This document shows positions 53,206-60,954 of a stretch of 64,000 nucleotides of DNA, piece after piece (positions within the stretch are counted from its first letter, which is position 1; the number at the start of each line of letters is the position of its first letter). The notes under the pieces were generated by a model. It saw only the letters and a list, made by a program, of their open reading frames with translations, searched no databases and had not been told where the DNA came from. The stretch lies in contig NZ_JABEKV010000006.1 of assembly GCF_013283645.1 (NCBI RefSeq), forward strand, positions 124,001 to 188,000. Direction: 5' to 3'. The DNA is from Sinorhizobium psoraleae (GTDB lineage: Bacteria > Pseudomonadota > Alphaproteobacteria > Rhizobiales > Rhizobiaceae). The position numbers were made by a program, and so were the translations under genes.

Positions 53206-53700
53206 TACGGAGCTTTGATCATCGATCCCAATGACCTCTCCGACGATATTCCCGCCGATCTGGAATATACTATGCAGCTTCAGGAGTGGCTAAAGCGCGA
53301 GTGGCTAACCTTCCCCGCGATGCCGATGGAGGGCGCGCTCCCGAACTTCTTCACGATCAACGGGAAATCGTATCCGGCAACCGACGCGATCAGAATGAAG
53401 GTCGGGCAAACGCTCAAGGTTCGCTTCGTCGGGTTGCACACGACGGCAATCCACCCGATGCACATCCACGGCGGGCCTTTCGAGGTTGCCGCAGTCGACG
53501 GCGTGACACTTCGACAGAGTGCCCGCTATCTCGCGGATACTGTAAATGTCGGCCCTGGTCAGCGGTTCGACGTTCTGTGGAAAGACCAGCGTCCCGGAAA
53601 ATGGCTCGTTCACTGCCATATCTCCCATCACACCACGAACAACAATGTCGAGATTCAGGGAGGCGGCGGGTTGATGCAGGTGACCGATGTGCAGAGTTGA
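53206..53700 (+). pseudogene. Multicopper oxidase C-terminal remnant
   Basis: Reads ALIIDPNDLSDDIPADLEYT and PMEGALPNFFTINGKSYPAT, then the copper ligands HPMHIHGG and HCHISHHTTNNN before GGGGLMQVTDVQS and stop. This is the third cupredoxin domain (type 1/type 3 copper half) of a CopA-like oxidase; the first two domains and the signal peptide are gone. An intact multicopper oxidase is encoded at 62427. Confidence 0.75.
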
Positions 53701-53781
53701 TCCTTGGCATGCGTGTCCCTGCCGCGTTGAATTCGAGAACTTGGATGTACAGACGCTCGGCTGCGCGAACGCGCATCCGTG

Positions 53782-54165
53782 CTAGAAAGAGCGCGGGGGC
53801 ACAAACAGACATATCGCTCGAGAGCGGATTTTACCCGGTCGCAAACATAGATGAAACTCATCATCGGGGGAGGGTTTCAGTCGCGAGTCCTTGTAGCCGA
53901 TGATCTCGCCTGTCTCTTCGACGACATATCCGTGCGGCCCTTCAATAATCGCGGTACCGTGAACCGGCTGACAATCGCGGTCACTACAACACTGGTATGG
54001 ATAGTACCATCCTGAAGGGGCGCTATGCGCAGCCGCCTTCAAGGGGAAACACACCCCAACGATCAGTCCCAGGAGTAAGCTCGACAACGTTCGTGCGGCA
54101 TCCCACGCCTGACTCGGGGTCTGTAAATGTGGAGGACAACCGACCTGAGGGCTGAAGCTGTGCAT
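53782..54165 (-). CDS. Exported cysteine-containing hypothetical protein
   Basis: 127 residues from the ATG at 54165 (GAGGA 7 bases upstream). A hydrophobic segment, TLSSLLLGLIVGVCFPLKAA, ends AAHS, so export is likely. The mature part has GWYYPYQCCSDRDCQPV with a CC and a further Cys, then GYVVEETGEIIGYKDSRLKP and LCLRPG. Such small proteins recur next to rhizobial copper genes; the cysteines suggest metal or redox function. Not assigned to a known family. Confidence 0.65.
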   Translation of the reverse strand: MHSFSPQVGCPPHLQTPSQAWDAARTLSSLLLGLIVGVCFPLKAAAHSAPSGWYYPYQCCSDRDCQPVHGTAIIEGPHGYVVEETGEIIGYKDSRLKPSPDDEFHLCLRPGKIRSRAICLFVPPRSF

Positions 54166-54444
54166 GACCAATCCTCGTCGTCCCAACATTGCCTGCAAAC
54201 CGATCGGCCCGCGCTTCGTTTCTGAGGCTTTCGTATTTCACCATTGGTTTTAAGTCACGTAGCAGAGGCTTTCCTGACGGAGGGGTTCCCGCTTCGAGAC
54301 ATTGAGAACCGCTCTACGAGTTCGGCGGAGCGGTGCGAAACAGACCAGACATCGCGGCGCGGGCCAAAGCCCTGGCGTTCATGGAGGAAAGCAGCTCCCG
54401 ACCAAATGATCACGTTCTGAATGCGTCCCACGGCACGACCTTTA

Positions 54445-54900
54445 TCAACTCTTCAGTCTAACCGCCTGATAGACCGTGCTGGACCCTTCGCTGTTGACGG
54501 CAAAGACATCATAGGCTGCGCGAGGATCCTCGCCCATGCCCAACGATCCCTTGGGCATTCCGGGTACCGCAAGTCAGGCAATGTCCGGGCGTTCTCCAAG
54601 CAGCCTGTTGACGGCATCCAGTGGCACATGACCTTCGACGTAGTAATCGGCGACAATTGCCGTATGGCAGCCCTGCATCTCTGCGGGGATGGCGTAGCGC
54701 TCCTTCAGCGCAGCAAGGTCAGCAGCTTCCTCGGTGGTGACCGAGAACCCCGCCGCCTTCATCGCCTCGGTCCATGCACGGCAGCAGCCGCAGTTCGGGC
54801 CCTTGTAGACGACCATCTTTTTAATCGCCGCCCGGGCCCGTGCGATCAGGGAGATTGATCCGACAGCGGCGACCGACAACAGGAACTCTCTTCTTCGCAT
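54445..54900 (-). pseudogene. DUF411 metal-binding protein with an in-frame stop
   Basis: ATG at 54900 has GGAG 8 bases upstream. It encodes MRRREFLLSVAAVGSISLIA, a signal peptide, then VVYKGPNCGCCRAWTEAMKA and MQGCHTAIVADYYVEGHVPL. The frame meets TGA at 54576-54574 after ERPDIA. Reading through it gives LAVPGMPKGSLGMGEDPRAA then YDVFAVNSEG to a normal stop at 54445, which is the conserved C-terminus of DUF411. The TGA stands where the family has Gly (GGA to TGA). CGCC is the probable copper site. Confidence 0.8.
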
Positions 54901-54960
54901 CTTTTGCTCTCCATGCACTGAGATGGACGGACGATCGTCTGCTATTTTTCTCGCCGGGTA

Positions 54961-54991
54961 TTGACCTTACCACCGTTGGAAACGCCACATT
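54961..54991 (+). promoter_or_regulatory. CueR/MerR-type promoter for the copper chaperone
   Basis: TTGACC - 19 bases - CACATT, with the spacer carrying the partial dyad CCTTACCACCGTTGGAA. A 19-bp spacer and an ACCTT...GGAA dyad are hallmarks of CueR-type copper-activated promoters. The chaperone ATG is 32 bases downstream. A near-identical site occurs at 60110. Confidence 0.65.
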
Positions 54992-55022
54992 GGATCGTGT
55001 CAAAACCTACAAGGAGACCTCG

Positions 55023-55244
55023 ATGTATCATCTGAAGATACCCGAAATGACCTGCGGACACTGCGTACGCACGGTGGAAAAAGCGGTCAAATCTGTCCAT
55101 CCCAACGCAGAAGTAGCGGTCACTCTCGATGCAAGGACCGCTTCAATCGACTCCCAGGCCTCCTCCGAAGCGTTCGTCGCCGCGATTGGAGACGCTGGCT
55201 ACAAGGCTTCGTTCGCGAAGTCCTGCTGCAGCCAAGTCGCATGA
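55023..55244 (+). CDS. copZ: CopZ-like copper chaperone (HMA domain)
   Basis: 73 residues, a single heavy-metal-associated domain. The metal site MTCGHC is at residues 9-14 (MxCxxC), followed by the beta-alpha-beta pattern VRTVEKAVKSVHPNAEVAVT and a C-terminal SCC. It carries Cu(I) to a P-type ATPase or regulator in the cytoplasm. The gene is divergent from the DUF411 gene and sits under the 54961 promoter. No copper ATPase is seen in the window. Confidence 0.88.
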   Translation: MYHLKIPEMTCGHCVRTVEKAVKSVHPNAEVAVTLDARTASIDSQASSEAFVAAIGDAGYKASFAKSCCSQVA

Positions 55245-55360
55245 ACTCAACAGGCGCCGTCGCAACGGCGCGTGTTGTTGGTGAACAAAGATCGAAAGCA
55301 AGTGCACGGTGACAGACGACTGCTGTCCAGGGAAGACGGGGCACCCTAACAGGCCTTGTC

Positions 55361-55879
55361 CTACCGAGAATATCCGCGCAACTCATTGTAGCGGTCGATC
55401 TGGCTCGCGCTTAGAACCTTCAGCATCTGCAGGTGTGCTGCCAGATGGATGTAACGGAGATTGGCGCGGCTCGCCTCAATCCGCCGGAGACGTTCGCGCA
55501 GCCCACCATGGTTTATCGAGCGCTCGCGGAAAGCGATCTCGAGCGCCTGTTCCCCGGCCACTAATCTCTTGCCTTCCGCAACCGCTTCGGCGCGCATTCT
55601 CTGGAAAATGCTCCGCGTTCTATCCTCCTGTTCGCCAGTCAAATGAAGCTCGGCCTTCATCGTTAACACATGTGACGGCCCGGGCATTCCGTTCAGCTCG
55701 GCGGCCTTCGCCAAGCCCCAGCCTCCTCCAGTCTCCAGCTCGGAAATGTCGTCCGCCGATAGGCTTTTTATGTCGCGATGCTCCTGTCCGGCATAGGGCG
55801 AAGAATGGACGTGTTCGCCCTCCGCAGCAGCGGAAACTGGAAGCAGCAAAACTGCGAGCGCAGGGACAAGCTTTTTCAT
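55361..55879 (-). CDS. Periplasmic heavy-metal sensor-like protein (Spy/CpxP/ZraP-like)
   Basis: 172 residues with signal peptide MKKLVPALAVLLLPVSAAAE. The mature part begins with His-containing EGEHVHSSPYAGQEHRDIKS, then helical sequence with the motif LHLTGEQEDRTRSIFQRMRA EAVAEGKRL, which is the LTxxQ region of the Spy family, and a second LRRIEASRANLRYIHLAAHL. It probably binds metal or misfolded proteins in the periplasm. It is divergent from the Crp-family gene at 55922. Confidence 0.75.
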   Translation of the reverse strand: MKKLVPALAVLLLPVSAAAEGEHVHSSPYAGQEHRDIKSLSADDISELETGGGWGLAKAAELNGMPGPSHVLTMKAELHLTGEQEDRTRSIFQRMRAEAVAEGKRLVAGEQALEIAFRERSINHGGLRERLRRIEASRANLRYIHLAAHLQMLKVLSASQIDRYNELRGYSR

Positions 55880-55921
55880 GAGTCACCGTTCACGAGTTCG
55901 AGGCCTCGAGCTTGCCAAACG

Positions 55922-56506
55922 ATGATCGTCCTGGACATGATAGCTATCATGTCGGATCAAATTCTCGTCCATCTCCAGCCGAAAGCGGTCGCGAAAAAGT
56001 CGCTCGAAAAGAACGAGCACCTCTTTCATCGAGGCGACCCCGTTCAGGCGTTGTTCCTCGTAACGGAGGGGTGCGTCAACCTCCTGCGCTACCAGGAGGA
56101 CGGCAACCCTGCTGTCTTACAGCGTTCAAGGGGCCGCTCGATTCTAGCGGAGGCCTCCGTGTTTTCGGATCATTATCACTGCGATGCCGTGGCGGCGACG
56201 CAGACGGACATTCTGGTTGTCCCCGTGGGCGTCGTTCGTGACCTGCTGGACAAAGAGCCCGCATTTGCCCGCGCTTGGGCACGGCATCTATCGCACGAGC
56301 TTCAGAGCGCCAGGAAACGAGCCGAGATCGTGTCGTTGCGCACGGTGGGAGCCAGGCTCGACGCTTGGCTAACGTGGAACGACGGGCAGCTCCCAGCCAA
56401 GGGTGAATGGCGCAGACTGGCCGAGGAAATCGGCGTATCTCCCGAAGCGCTCTATCGGGAATTGTCCTGCCGCCGACACCTGCTCCTACAGGAGGTCGAT
56501 CGATGA
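55922..56506 (+). CDS. Crp/Fnr-family transcriptional regulator
   Basis: About 194 residues. The cyclic-nucleotide-binding-like beta-roll is present (EHLFHRGDPVQALFLVTEGC VNLLRY, GRSILAEASVFSDHYHCDAV), followed by the C-terminal winged helix (EWRRLAEEIGVSPEALYREL). No Fe-S cysteine cluster is evident. Start unclear: ATGs at 55922, 55937 and 55949 are possible, and the last lies inside a 16-bp perfect palindrome. Effector unknown; placement suggests control of the neighbouring metal gene. Confidence 0.82.
   Translation: MIVLDMIAIMSDQILVHLQPKAVAKKSLEKNEHLFHRGDPVQALFLVTEGCVNLLRYQEDGNPAVLQRSRGRSILAEASVFSDHYHCDAVAATQTDILVVPVGVVRDLLDKEPAFARAWARHLSHELQSARKRAEIVSLRTVGARLDAWLTWNDGQLPAKGEWRRLAEEIGVSPEALYRELSCRRHLLLQEVDR
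55936..55951. promoter_or_regulatory. Perfect 16-bp palindrome at the start of the Crp-family gene
   Basis: CATGATAGCTATCATG reads the same on both strands and overlaps two candidate start codons. It may be an autoregulatory operator or an RNA hairpin that limits initiation. Position and symmetry are seen; function is inferred. Confidence 0.4.
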
Positions 56507-56695
56507 AGCCCAGCAGCAAACGAGCCATCACCCCTTGACGCCAACCACTGTCAGGCGCCGATCGGCCGGAATGCCCGATCATCGAAGAGATCGCCAATGC
56601 GGCCGATGCCAAGAAGCCCCCGGCGTCAACGCGCGTTTTCGGCCTGAACGGCTTGTGACGCGTTGAAATCGGCATCCGCCTTTCTTCGCGGGGGG

Positions 56696-57946
56696 TCATT
56701 TCGGAGGGAGAACACGATCCCGAACGAGGAGGAACGTTCTCTCCACGCAGAACCACAGCACGGTCGCGGCCGCGAAACTGGTCGCCAGGTAGACCGCGAA
56801 GCCGAGACCGTCCTGAAGGTTCTCTTCCCCAAAGATAAGCCCATCGATGTGGAAGACCGACTTGTGAGTCAGATAGAGGCTATAGGACAAGGTGGCGACG
56901 GTCGCAGCACCCGGAATCGGCCACCGTTTCAGAACATGCTCCAAGTCGAGCATAGCGCCGAGGATCAGAGCGATTCCGATCGAGATGAGCGGGAACTCGG
57001 CGACTGCACCGAATTGCGCCTGAAAGACGAGGAAGAGATTCGTTTCCGCAAGCGGACCGCGGATCGAGAACAGCACAAGTGCTGCGACGATCAAGACGAC
57101 GCCGATCGGAAACGCAATTCGCGGAGGCGCGTAGCGCTTGCAGAGTTCCGGTTTGAAAAATCTCGCCGCGGCAAGGATCACGCCGAACATGAGGCCGTCC
57201 AGGCGGGTGTAAGTCGGGTAGTACACGTCCCTGAGATATACTGCGAAGGCATCCCTCAGCTTGTCGGCTGCGACGAGGACGCCGACCTGGCTTTCCCAGA
57301 TCGTGTATCGGAGGATCATCCCCCCGACCACCATCGCCCCTGCGATCAGAAGCGCCCAACCCATGCTGATTTGACGATACAGGAGCAACACGAGGAGCGG
57401 CAGAACCAGATAGAAATGCTCCTCGACACAAAGCGACCATGCCTGTGAAAAGGCTCGGCCGACGCGAGGGTCGAAGTCGAAATTCACGGTGAAGGTCGCG
57501 AAACTCCAGACCGCTTGCATCGTCGGAGCGTCCCGAATAACGGGGAAGATGGCATAAAGGCCGAGAACAACGAAAAACGCCGGGAAGATACGGAAGGCGC
57601 GGCGGAGATAGAAGGATTTCAGGTCTACGCGTCCCGTCCGCGAGACTTCTTTGAAGAGTTGAGTTCCAATCAGGAAACCGCTCAGTACGAAGAAGACATC
57701 GACGCCCAGCCACGCATAGGTACGGACGCCGACCAGAAAGGGCGGGGTCGCCTCGACGGGGAGATGCACGAGCATGACGAGCAGGATCGCCAATGACCGA
57801 AGAACATCAGGACCAACCGCCCTGGATTGAACCTTCTCCATGATTCCAGCCGCGAGACTTTGTGCTGTTGGGAAGTACGCAGAATTTGAAGCGGCAGTAG
57901 TGTTCACTGTGACGTTCCGCGGCTGAACCAGAAGGGATTTGGACAC
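56696..57946 (-). CDS. Acyltransferase 3 family membrane protein (OafA/YrhL-like)
   Basis: 416 residues from the GTG at 57946, or 381 from the ATG at 57841, which fits family length better. Motifs: GPDVLRSLAILLVMLVHLPV (catalytic His region), FFVLSGFLIG, FYLRRAFRIFPAFF, WSLCVEEHFYLVLPLL and a C-terminal YSLYLTHKSVF. About 10 membrane segments. It would transfer acyl groups onto a surface polysaccharide or other extracytoplasmic acceptor. No polysaccharide genes are nearby, so its link to the metal genes is unclear. Confidence 0.88.
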   Translation of the reverse strand: MSKSLLVQPRNVTVNTTAASNSAYFPTAQSLAAGIMEKVQSRAVGPDVLRSLAILLVMLVHLPVEATPPFLVGVRTYAWLGVDVFFVLSGFLIGTQLFKEVSRTGRVDLKSFYLRRAFRIFPAFFVVLGLYAIFPVIRDAPTMQAVWSFATFTVNFDFDPRVGRAFSQAWSLCVEEHFYLVLPLLVLLLYRQISMGWALLIAGAMVVGGMILRYTIWESQVGVLVAADKLRDAFAVYLRDVYYPTYTRLDGLMFGVILAAARFFKPELCKRYAPPRIAFPIGVVLIVAALVLFSIRGPLAETNLFLVFQAQFGAVAEFPLISIGIALILGAMLDLEHVLKRWPIPGAATVATLSYSLYLTHKSVFHIDGLIFGEENLQDGLGFAVYLATSFAAATVLWFCVERTFLLVRDRVLPPK

Positions 57947-58114
57947 GCCTAAGTAGGTGCCAGGAACAGTTGTAGATGACTTATTTCAGATCGAAATAGG
58001 CCGTTTCAGATCGACAAAATTAACTTAAATATTTCGTAAACTCTGAGGTGTTGCAAAACTCCCGATAGAACGTCGGACCATGGGACCGGATGCTAAGATG
58101 GCGGAGACAAAGAG

Positions 58115-58294
58115 ATGGCCGAGGGAAACGACTATCCTGGCATGCCGCGCTGGGTGAAAACCTCCGGGATCGTTGCCGCGGTGCTGATATTGCTGGCGGC
58201 GATGATCGTCGTCTTCGATATCGGCGGTCCCCACGGCCCAGGCCGCCACATGTCGCCCGACAGCGAAATGCCGCCAGCAGGTGACCGTCCATGA
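58115..58294 (+). CDS. Small single-pass membrane protein
   Basis: 59 residues: MAEGNDYPGMPRWVKTSGIV starts a transmembrane helix AAVLILLAAMIVVFDIG, followed by a short Gly/Pro/His/Met-rich tail (GPHGPGRHMSPDSEMPP). Its stop overlaps the next gene's ATG (ATGA), so they form a pair. His/Met in the tail could touch copper; that is inference. Not recognised as a named family. Confidence 0.65.
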   Translation: MAEGNDYPGMPRWVKTSGIVAAVLILLAAMIVVFDIGGPHGPGRHMSPDSEMPPAGDRP

Positions 58295-58812
58295 CGATGT
58301 CTCCTGCCCTGCGGAAGTTCACTCTCGTGGTGCATGTCATCTCATCCGTCAGTTCGCTCGGTGCGGTGGCGTGCTTCCTTGCGCTGGGGCTCGTCAGCAT
58401 CGGCAGCGCGGATGCCCAGACAGCAGGAAGCCTTTATGTGGCGATGGACGCCATTGCGCGGCTCGTCATACTTCCTATGGTTTTGACATCGCTCATCACA
58501 GGACTCGTCCAGGCACTCGGAACAGTCTGGGGCCTGCTCCGCCACTACTGGGTGCTTGCGAAATTCCTACTGACGGTGCTGACCGCCGTCGTCCTGCTGC
58601 TGCAGTTGGACCTGATAGGCTATGTCGCGGCAGCGGCAGCGACGGGACTGGCGGAAGCCGATCTTCTCGGTCTGAGAAGGTCACTCGTGGTTCACGCCGC
58701 TGGCGGCACAGTCGTGCTGATCACGACGACGGCGCTTTCGATCTACAAGCCGCGCGGGCTGACACGCTACGGTTGGCGCAAACAGCAAAGACAACTCGCC
58801 AATCGACCTTAA
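58291..58812 (+). CDS. Four-helix membrane protein (DUF2269-like)
   Basis: 173 residues, four hydrophobic helices. TLVVHVISSVSSLGAVACFL contains a His in the first helix; others are ILPMVLTSLITGLVQALGTV, YWVLAKFLLTVLTAVVLLLQ and VVHAAGGTVVLITTTALSIY. The layout and conserved His resemble DUF2269-type predicted integral membrane proteins. It is coupled to the 59-residue protein. Function unknown; neighbours suggest metal or redox stress. Confidence 0.7.
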   Translation: MTMSPALRKFTLVVHVISSVSSLGAVACFLALGLVSIGSADAQTAGSLYVAMDAIARLVILPMVLTSLITGLVQALGTVWGLLRHYWVLAKFLLTVLTAVVLLLQLDLIGYVAAAAATGLAEADLLGLRRSLVVHAAGGTVVLITTTALSIYKPRGLTRYGWRKQQRQLANRP

Positions 58813-58827
58813 CTCCTAATACCTCGG

Positions 58828-59394
58828 CTACTCGGGCCGCACCCGAAATTGGGCATGGCAGGAGGTGCAGGTCTGAAGCATCAGATGAAACGCATGCTCC
58901 GCCGGCATTGACCTGACATCCCGATCCGGCTGCGCTTTCCTGGCAAGCGGTCCGCCCATCATCGCCTCTCCAGCTTGCATGCGCATCTGAGGGCTGAGAA
59001 CATGCAAATTGCGCTCTGCCGCCGCCGCGAGCGCCGAAGCATAGACGGCAAGTTCGGCGGCCAGTTTGTCGAACTTCTGCCGTTCGGCTCCGATATTGAC
59101 GCTGGCCTTCGAACCGGATGCAGCGATAGACCCGTCGAATTGCGATGATAGCTTCTCTCCGGAATGAGACCCGATTGTTTCAGCGGCGGCCTTGAACGCC
59201 TTCGCGTCGTATGGAGACGATCCCTTGAACATGGCGTCGATGGTCTTGGCTGCATTCGCCATCGCTTTCATGTCTTGCTGTCTTTGCTGCACGATGTCGC
59301 GCGGCTGAGACTCAGGTGTCGCCGCTGCGGGGATCGCCGCCACGGCCGCCCCTGCGAGGACGAGCCTGAACGTCATCGCCGCCTTTGGCCCCAT
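58828..59394 (-). CDS. Cytochrome c' family protein
   Basis: 188 residues with an N-terminal signal sequence (FRLVLAGAAVAAIPAAATPE) and the haem-binding CTSCH close to the C-terminus (LMLQTCTSCHAQFRVRPE). The four-helix pattern (QQRQQDMKAMANAAKTIDAM at the start) is that of cytochrome c', which binds NO or CO in the periplasm. A likely alternative ATG is at 59376 (MTFRL). It converges on the DUF2269-like gene. Confidence 0.85.
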   Translation of the reverse strand: MGPKAAMTFRLVLAGAAVAAIPAAATPESQPRDIVQQRQQDMKAMANAAKTIDAMFKGSSPYDAKAFKAAAETIGSHSGEKLSSQFDGSIAASGSKASVNIGAERQKFDKLAAELAVYASALAAAAERNLHVLSPQMRMQAGEAMMGGPLARKAQPDRDVRSMPAEHAFHLMLQTCTSCHAQFRVRPE

Positions 59395-59592
59395 TCAGCT
59401 ATCCCCTTCCACTAATTAATCGAACCCCGCGATCGATCATGGTCAACGCGAGCGGCACTGCGCGGCCTCGCTTCAAGCGAGATGATGAGAGATCGGTGGC
59501 CGTTTTGGGGCGGTGTCTTGTTGCGATCGTCGGGCCAGGTCCTTCCTGGATGAGCGTCTCCAAGCCGCGATCAACGCTCACCCTGTTATAGG

Positions 59593-60045
59593 CTAACCAC
59601 CCAGCACCGACTGAGTCCCCAGCGTGGCTGCGGTGAGGACGAGATACCGTCCGGCCTTTGCGACCGTCACCAGCAGCAAGAAAGACCAGAGGGGCTCCCG
59701 CAACACCCCGGCAAGCACCGTGAGGGCGTCCCCGAACAGCGGCATCCAGGAGAGAAGCAGCGACCAGCGGCCATAGCGCCGATACCATCCGCTAGCGTTG
59801 TTTAGGGAGGACGGCTTAACCGGGAACCAGGACCGGTCATGGAAACGGTCGATGAAACGGGCGAGAACCCAATTGAAGACTGCGCCTAGTACGTTGCCGA
59901 TAGTGGCAACAACAAGGAGCCATGCGGTCGAAAATTTGCCGGATACAAGGAGGCCAACAAGCAAGGGCTCAGATTGGAATGGCAACACCGTCGCCGCGCC
60001 GAAGGCGACCAAGAACAATCCAAGATACGCAGCGAGGCTCGTCAT
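59593..60045 (-). CDS. YqaA/DedA-like membrane protein
   Basis: 150 residues, SNARE-associated (DedA-like) small version of the YqaA type: LGLFLVAFGAATVLPFQSEP LLVGLLVSG, ATIGNVLGAVFNWVLARFID, SLLLSWMPLFGDALTVLAGV LREPLW, then a last helix. These proteins are associated with membrane homeostasis and lipid flipping. Frequently found beside copper-resistance genes. Direct function is not known. The 198 bases after it (59395-59592) hold no gene. Confidence 0.82.
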   Translation of the reverse strand: MTSLAAYLGLFLVAFGAATVLPFQSEPLLVGLLVSGKFSTAWLLVVATIGNVLGAVFNWVLARFIDRFHDRSWFPVKPSSLNNASGWYRRYGRWSLLLSWMPLFGDALTVLAGVLREPLWSFLLLVTVAKAGRYLVLTAATLGTQSVLGG

Positions 60046-60109
60046 CGGGTCTCATAAAGTGACAAGAACGATCGAGTCGTCGTCGTTCTGGTTTCGAAAA
60101 CTTTCTCGC

Positions 60110-60140
60110 TTGACCTTACCATCGTTGGAACCAATACACT
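60110..60140 (+). promoter_or_regulatory. CueR/MerR-type promoter of the efflux/oxidase operon
   Basis: TTGACC - 19 bases - TACACT, with spacer CTTACCATCGTTGGAA nearly identical to that at 54961. It faces the 60255-64000 gene group. A good -10 box and the long spacer support a copper-activated promoter. The CueR gene is not in the window. Confidence 0.7.
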
Positions 60141-60254
60141 TTCAATCAGCATCGCAAGACGATCAGCCGATTTGCTGCAGTGCCACATAATAGACGCGAA
60201 TACGAACGACGATAGAAGCTGACAACTGAACGGGCCGATGGTAGTCCTCGGGGC

Positions 60255-60635
60255 ATGGGTATGGTTCGAATCACATTGCAAAAGATGTTGGTTCTGCTCC
60301 GCTTGGCGATTGTCATGTCGCTGACGGTTTACTCATTGCCGACGGCGGCTGCGGCCATGCATGGCACTTGGTCCAATCCGGAAATCGCGCAGTCCGACAA
60401 TCATCATCATGAGGTGGCGAGCGGCGGACATACAGACGGCGACCAGAAATCTTCCCCAGACGGTACGCAGAAGCTTGCGAAGACCGACTGCTGCAAGGGA
60501 TTCTGCATCAGCATGGCGATTGTTGCGGAAACCGACCCTGTTGGTGGACCGCGGGTAGCCTCCATCCGCGAGTTCATCGACGACGCCCGGACCACGGGCG
60601 AGCTTCCGCTTCTGCACCGACCCCCGAACATCTGA
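60255..60635 (+). CDS. Exported His/Cys-containing hypothetical protein
   Basis: 126 residues. N-terminal signal (MLVLLRLAIVMSLTVYSLPT, then AAAAMHG). The mature part has a His-rich patch (NHHHEVASGGHTDGD) and a CC..C group (TDCCKGFCIS), both plausible copper ligands. First gene after the 60110 promoter, 115 bases downstream. No named family recognised; it resembles small CopL/CusF-neighbour-type proteins in composition only. Confidence 0.65.
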   Translation: MGMVRITLQKMLVLLRLAIVMSLTVYSLPTAAAAMHGTWSNPEIAQSDNHHHEVASGGHTDGDQKSSPDGTQKLAKTDCCKGFCISMAIVAETDPVGGPRVASIREFIDDARTTGELPLLHRPPNI

Positions 60636-60726
60636 ATAGGACACACCCGTTCTTCACACGGGTCTCAGGAGTGTTCGCGAGTAAGTTGCTCTCGAGCGCC
60701 ACAGCAATTCCTATTCGGATAACACC

Positions 60727-60954
60727 ATGAAACTATCGTTCTTCGTGGCTGCCCTGCCGCTTTTCGCAAGCGGATGCGCCGCCACATTGCCTCCCGATGT
60801 CATTGCTTCGGGCGATCTTGCCGCCTCCCAGGCAGGAGTCCGCCCCCTCAGATATACGAGCCCGGTCTCGGGCTACACCCACCGTGTCCCGGTCGATCCC
60901 AAACCGTGGCGCGACCAGAATGACGCGCAGTCTCCGGAAGGAGGCGCGTCATGA
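60727..60954 (+). CDS. Small lipoprotein before the TolC-like gene
   Basis: 75 residues. Lipobox: ALPLFASGC at residues 9-17, so it is a predicted lipoprotein. Mature part ends VSGYTHRVPVDPKPWRDQND. Stop overlaps the TolC-like ATG (ATGA). Function unknown, likely accessory to the efflux/oxidase operon. Confidence 0.72.
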   Translation: MKLSFFVAALPLFASGCAATLPPDVIASGDLAASQAGVRPLRYTSPVSGYTHRVPVDPKPWRDQNDAQSPEGGAS

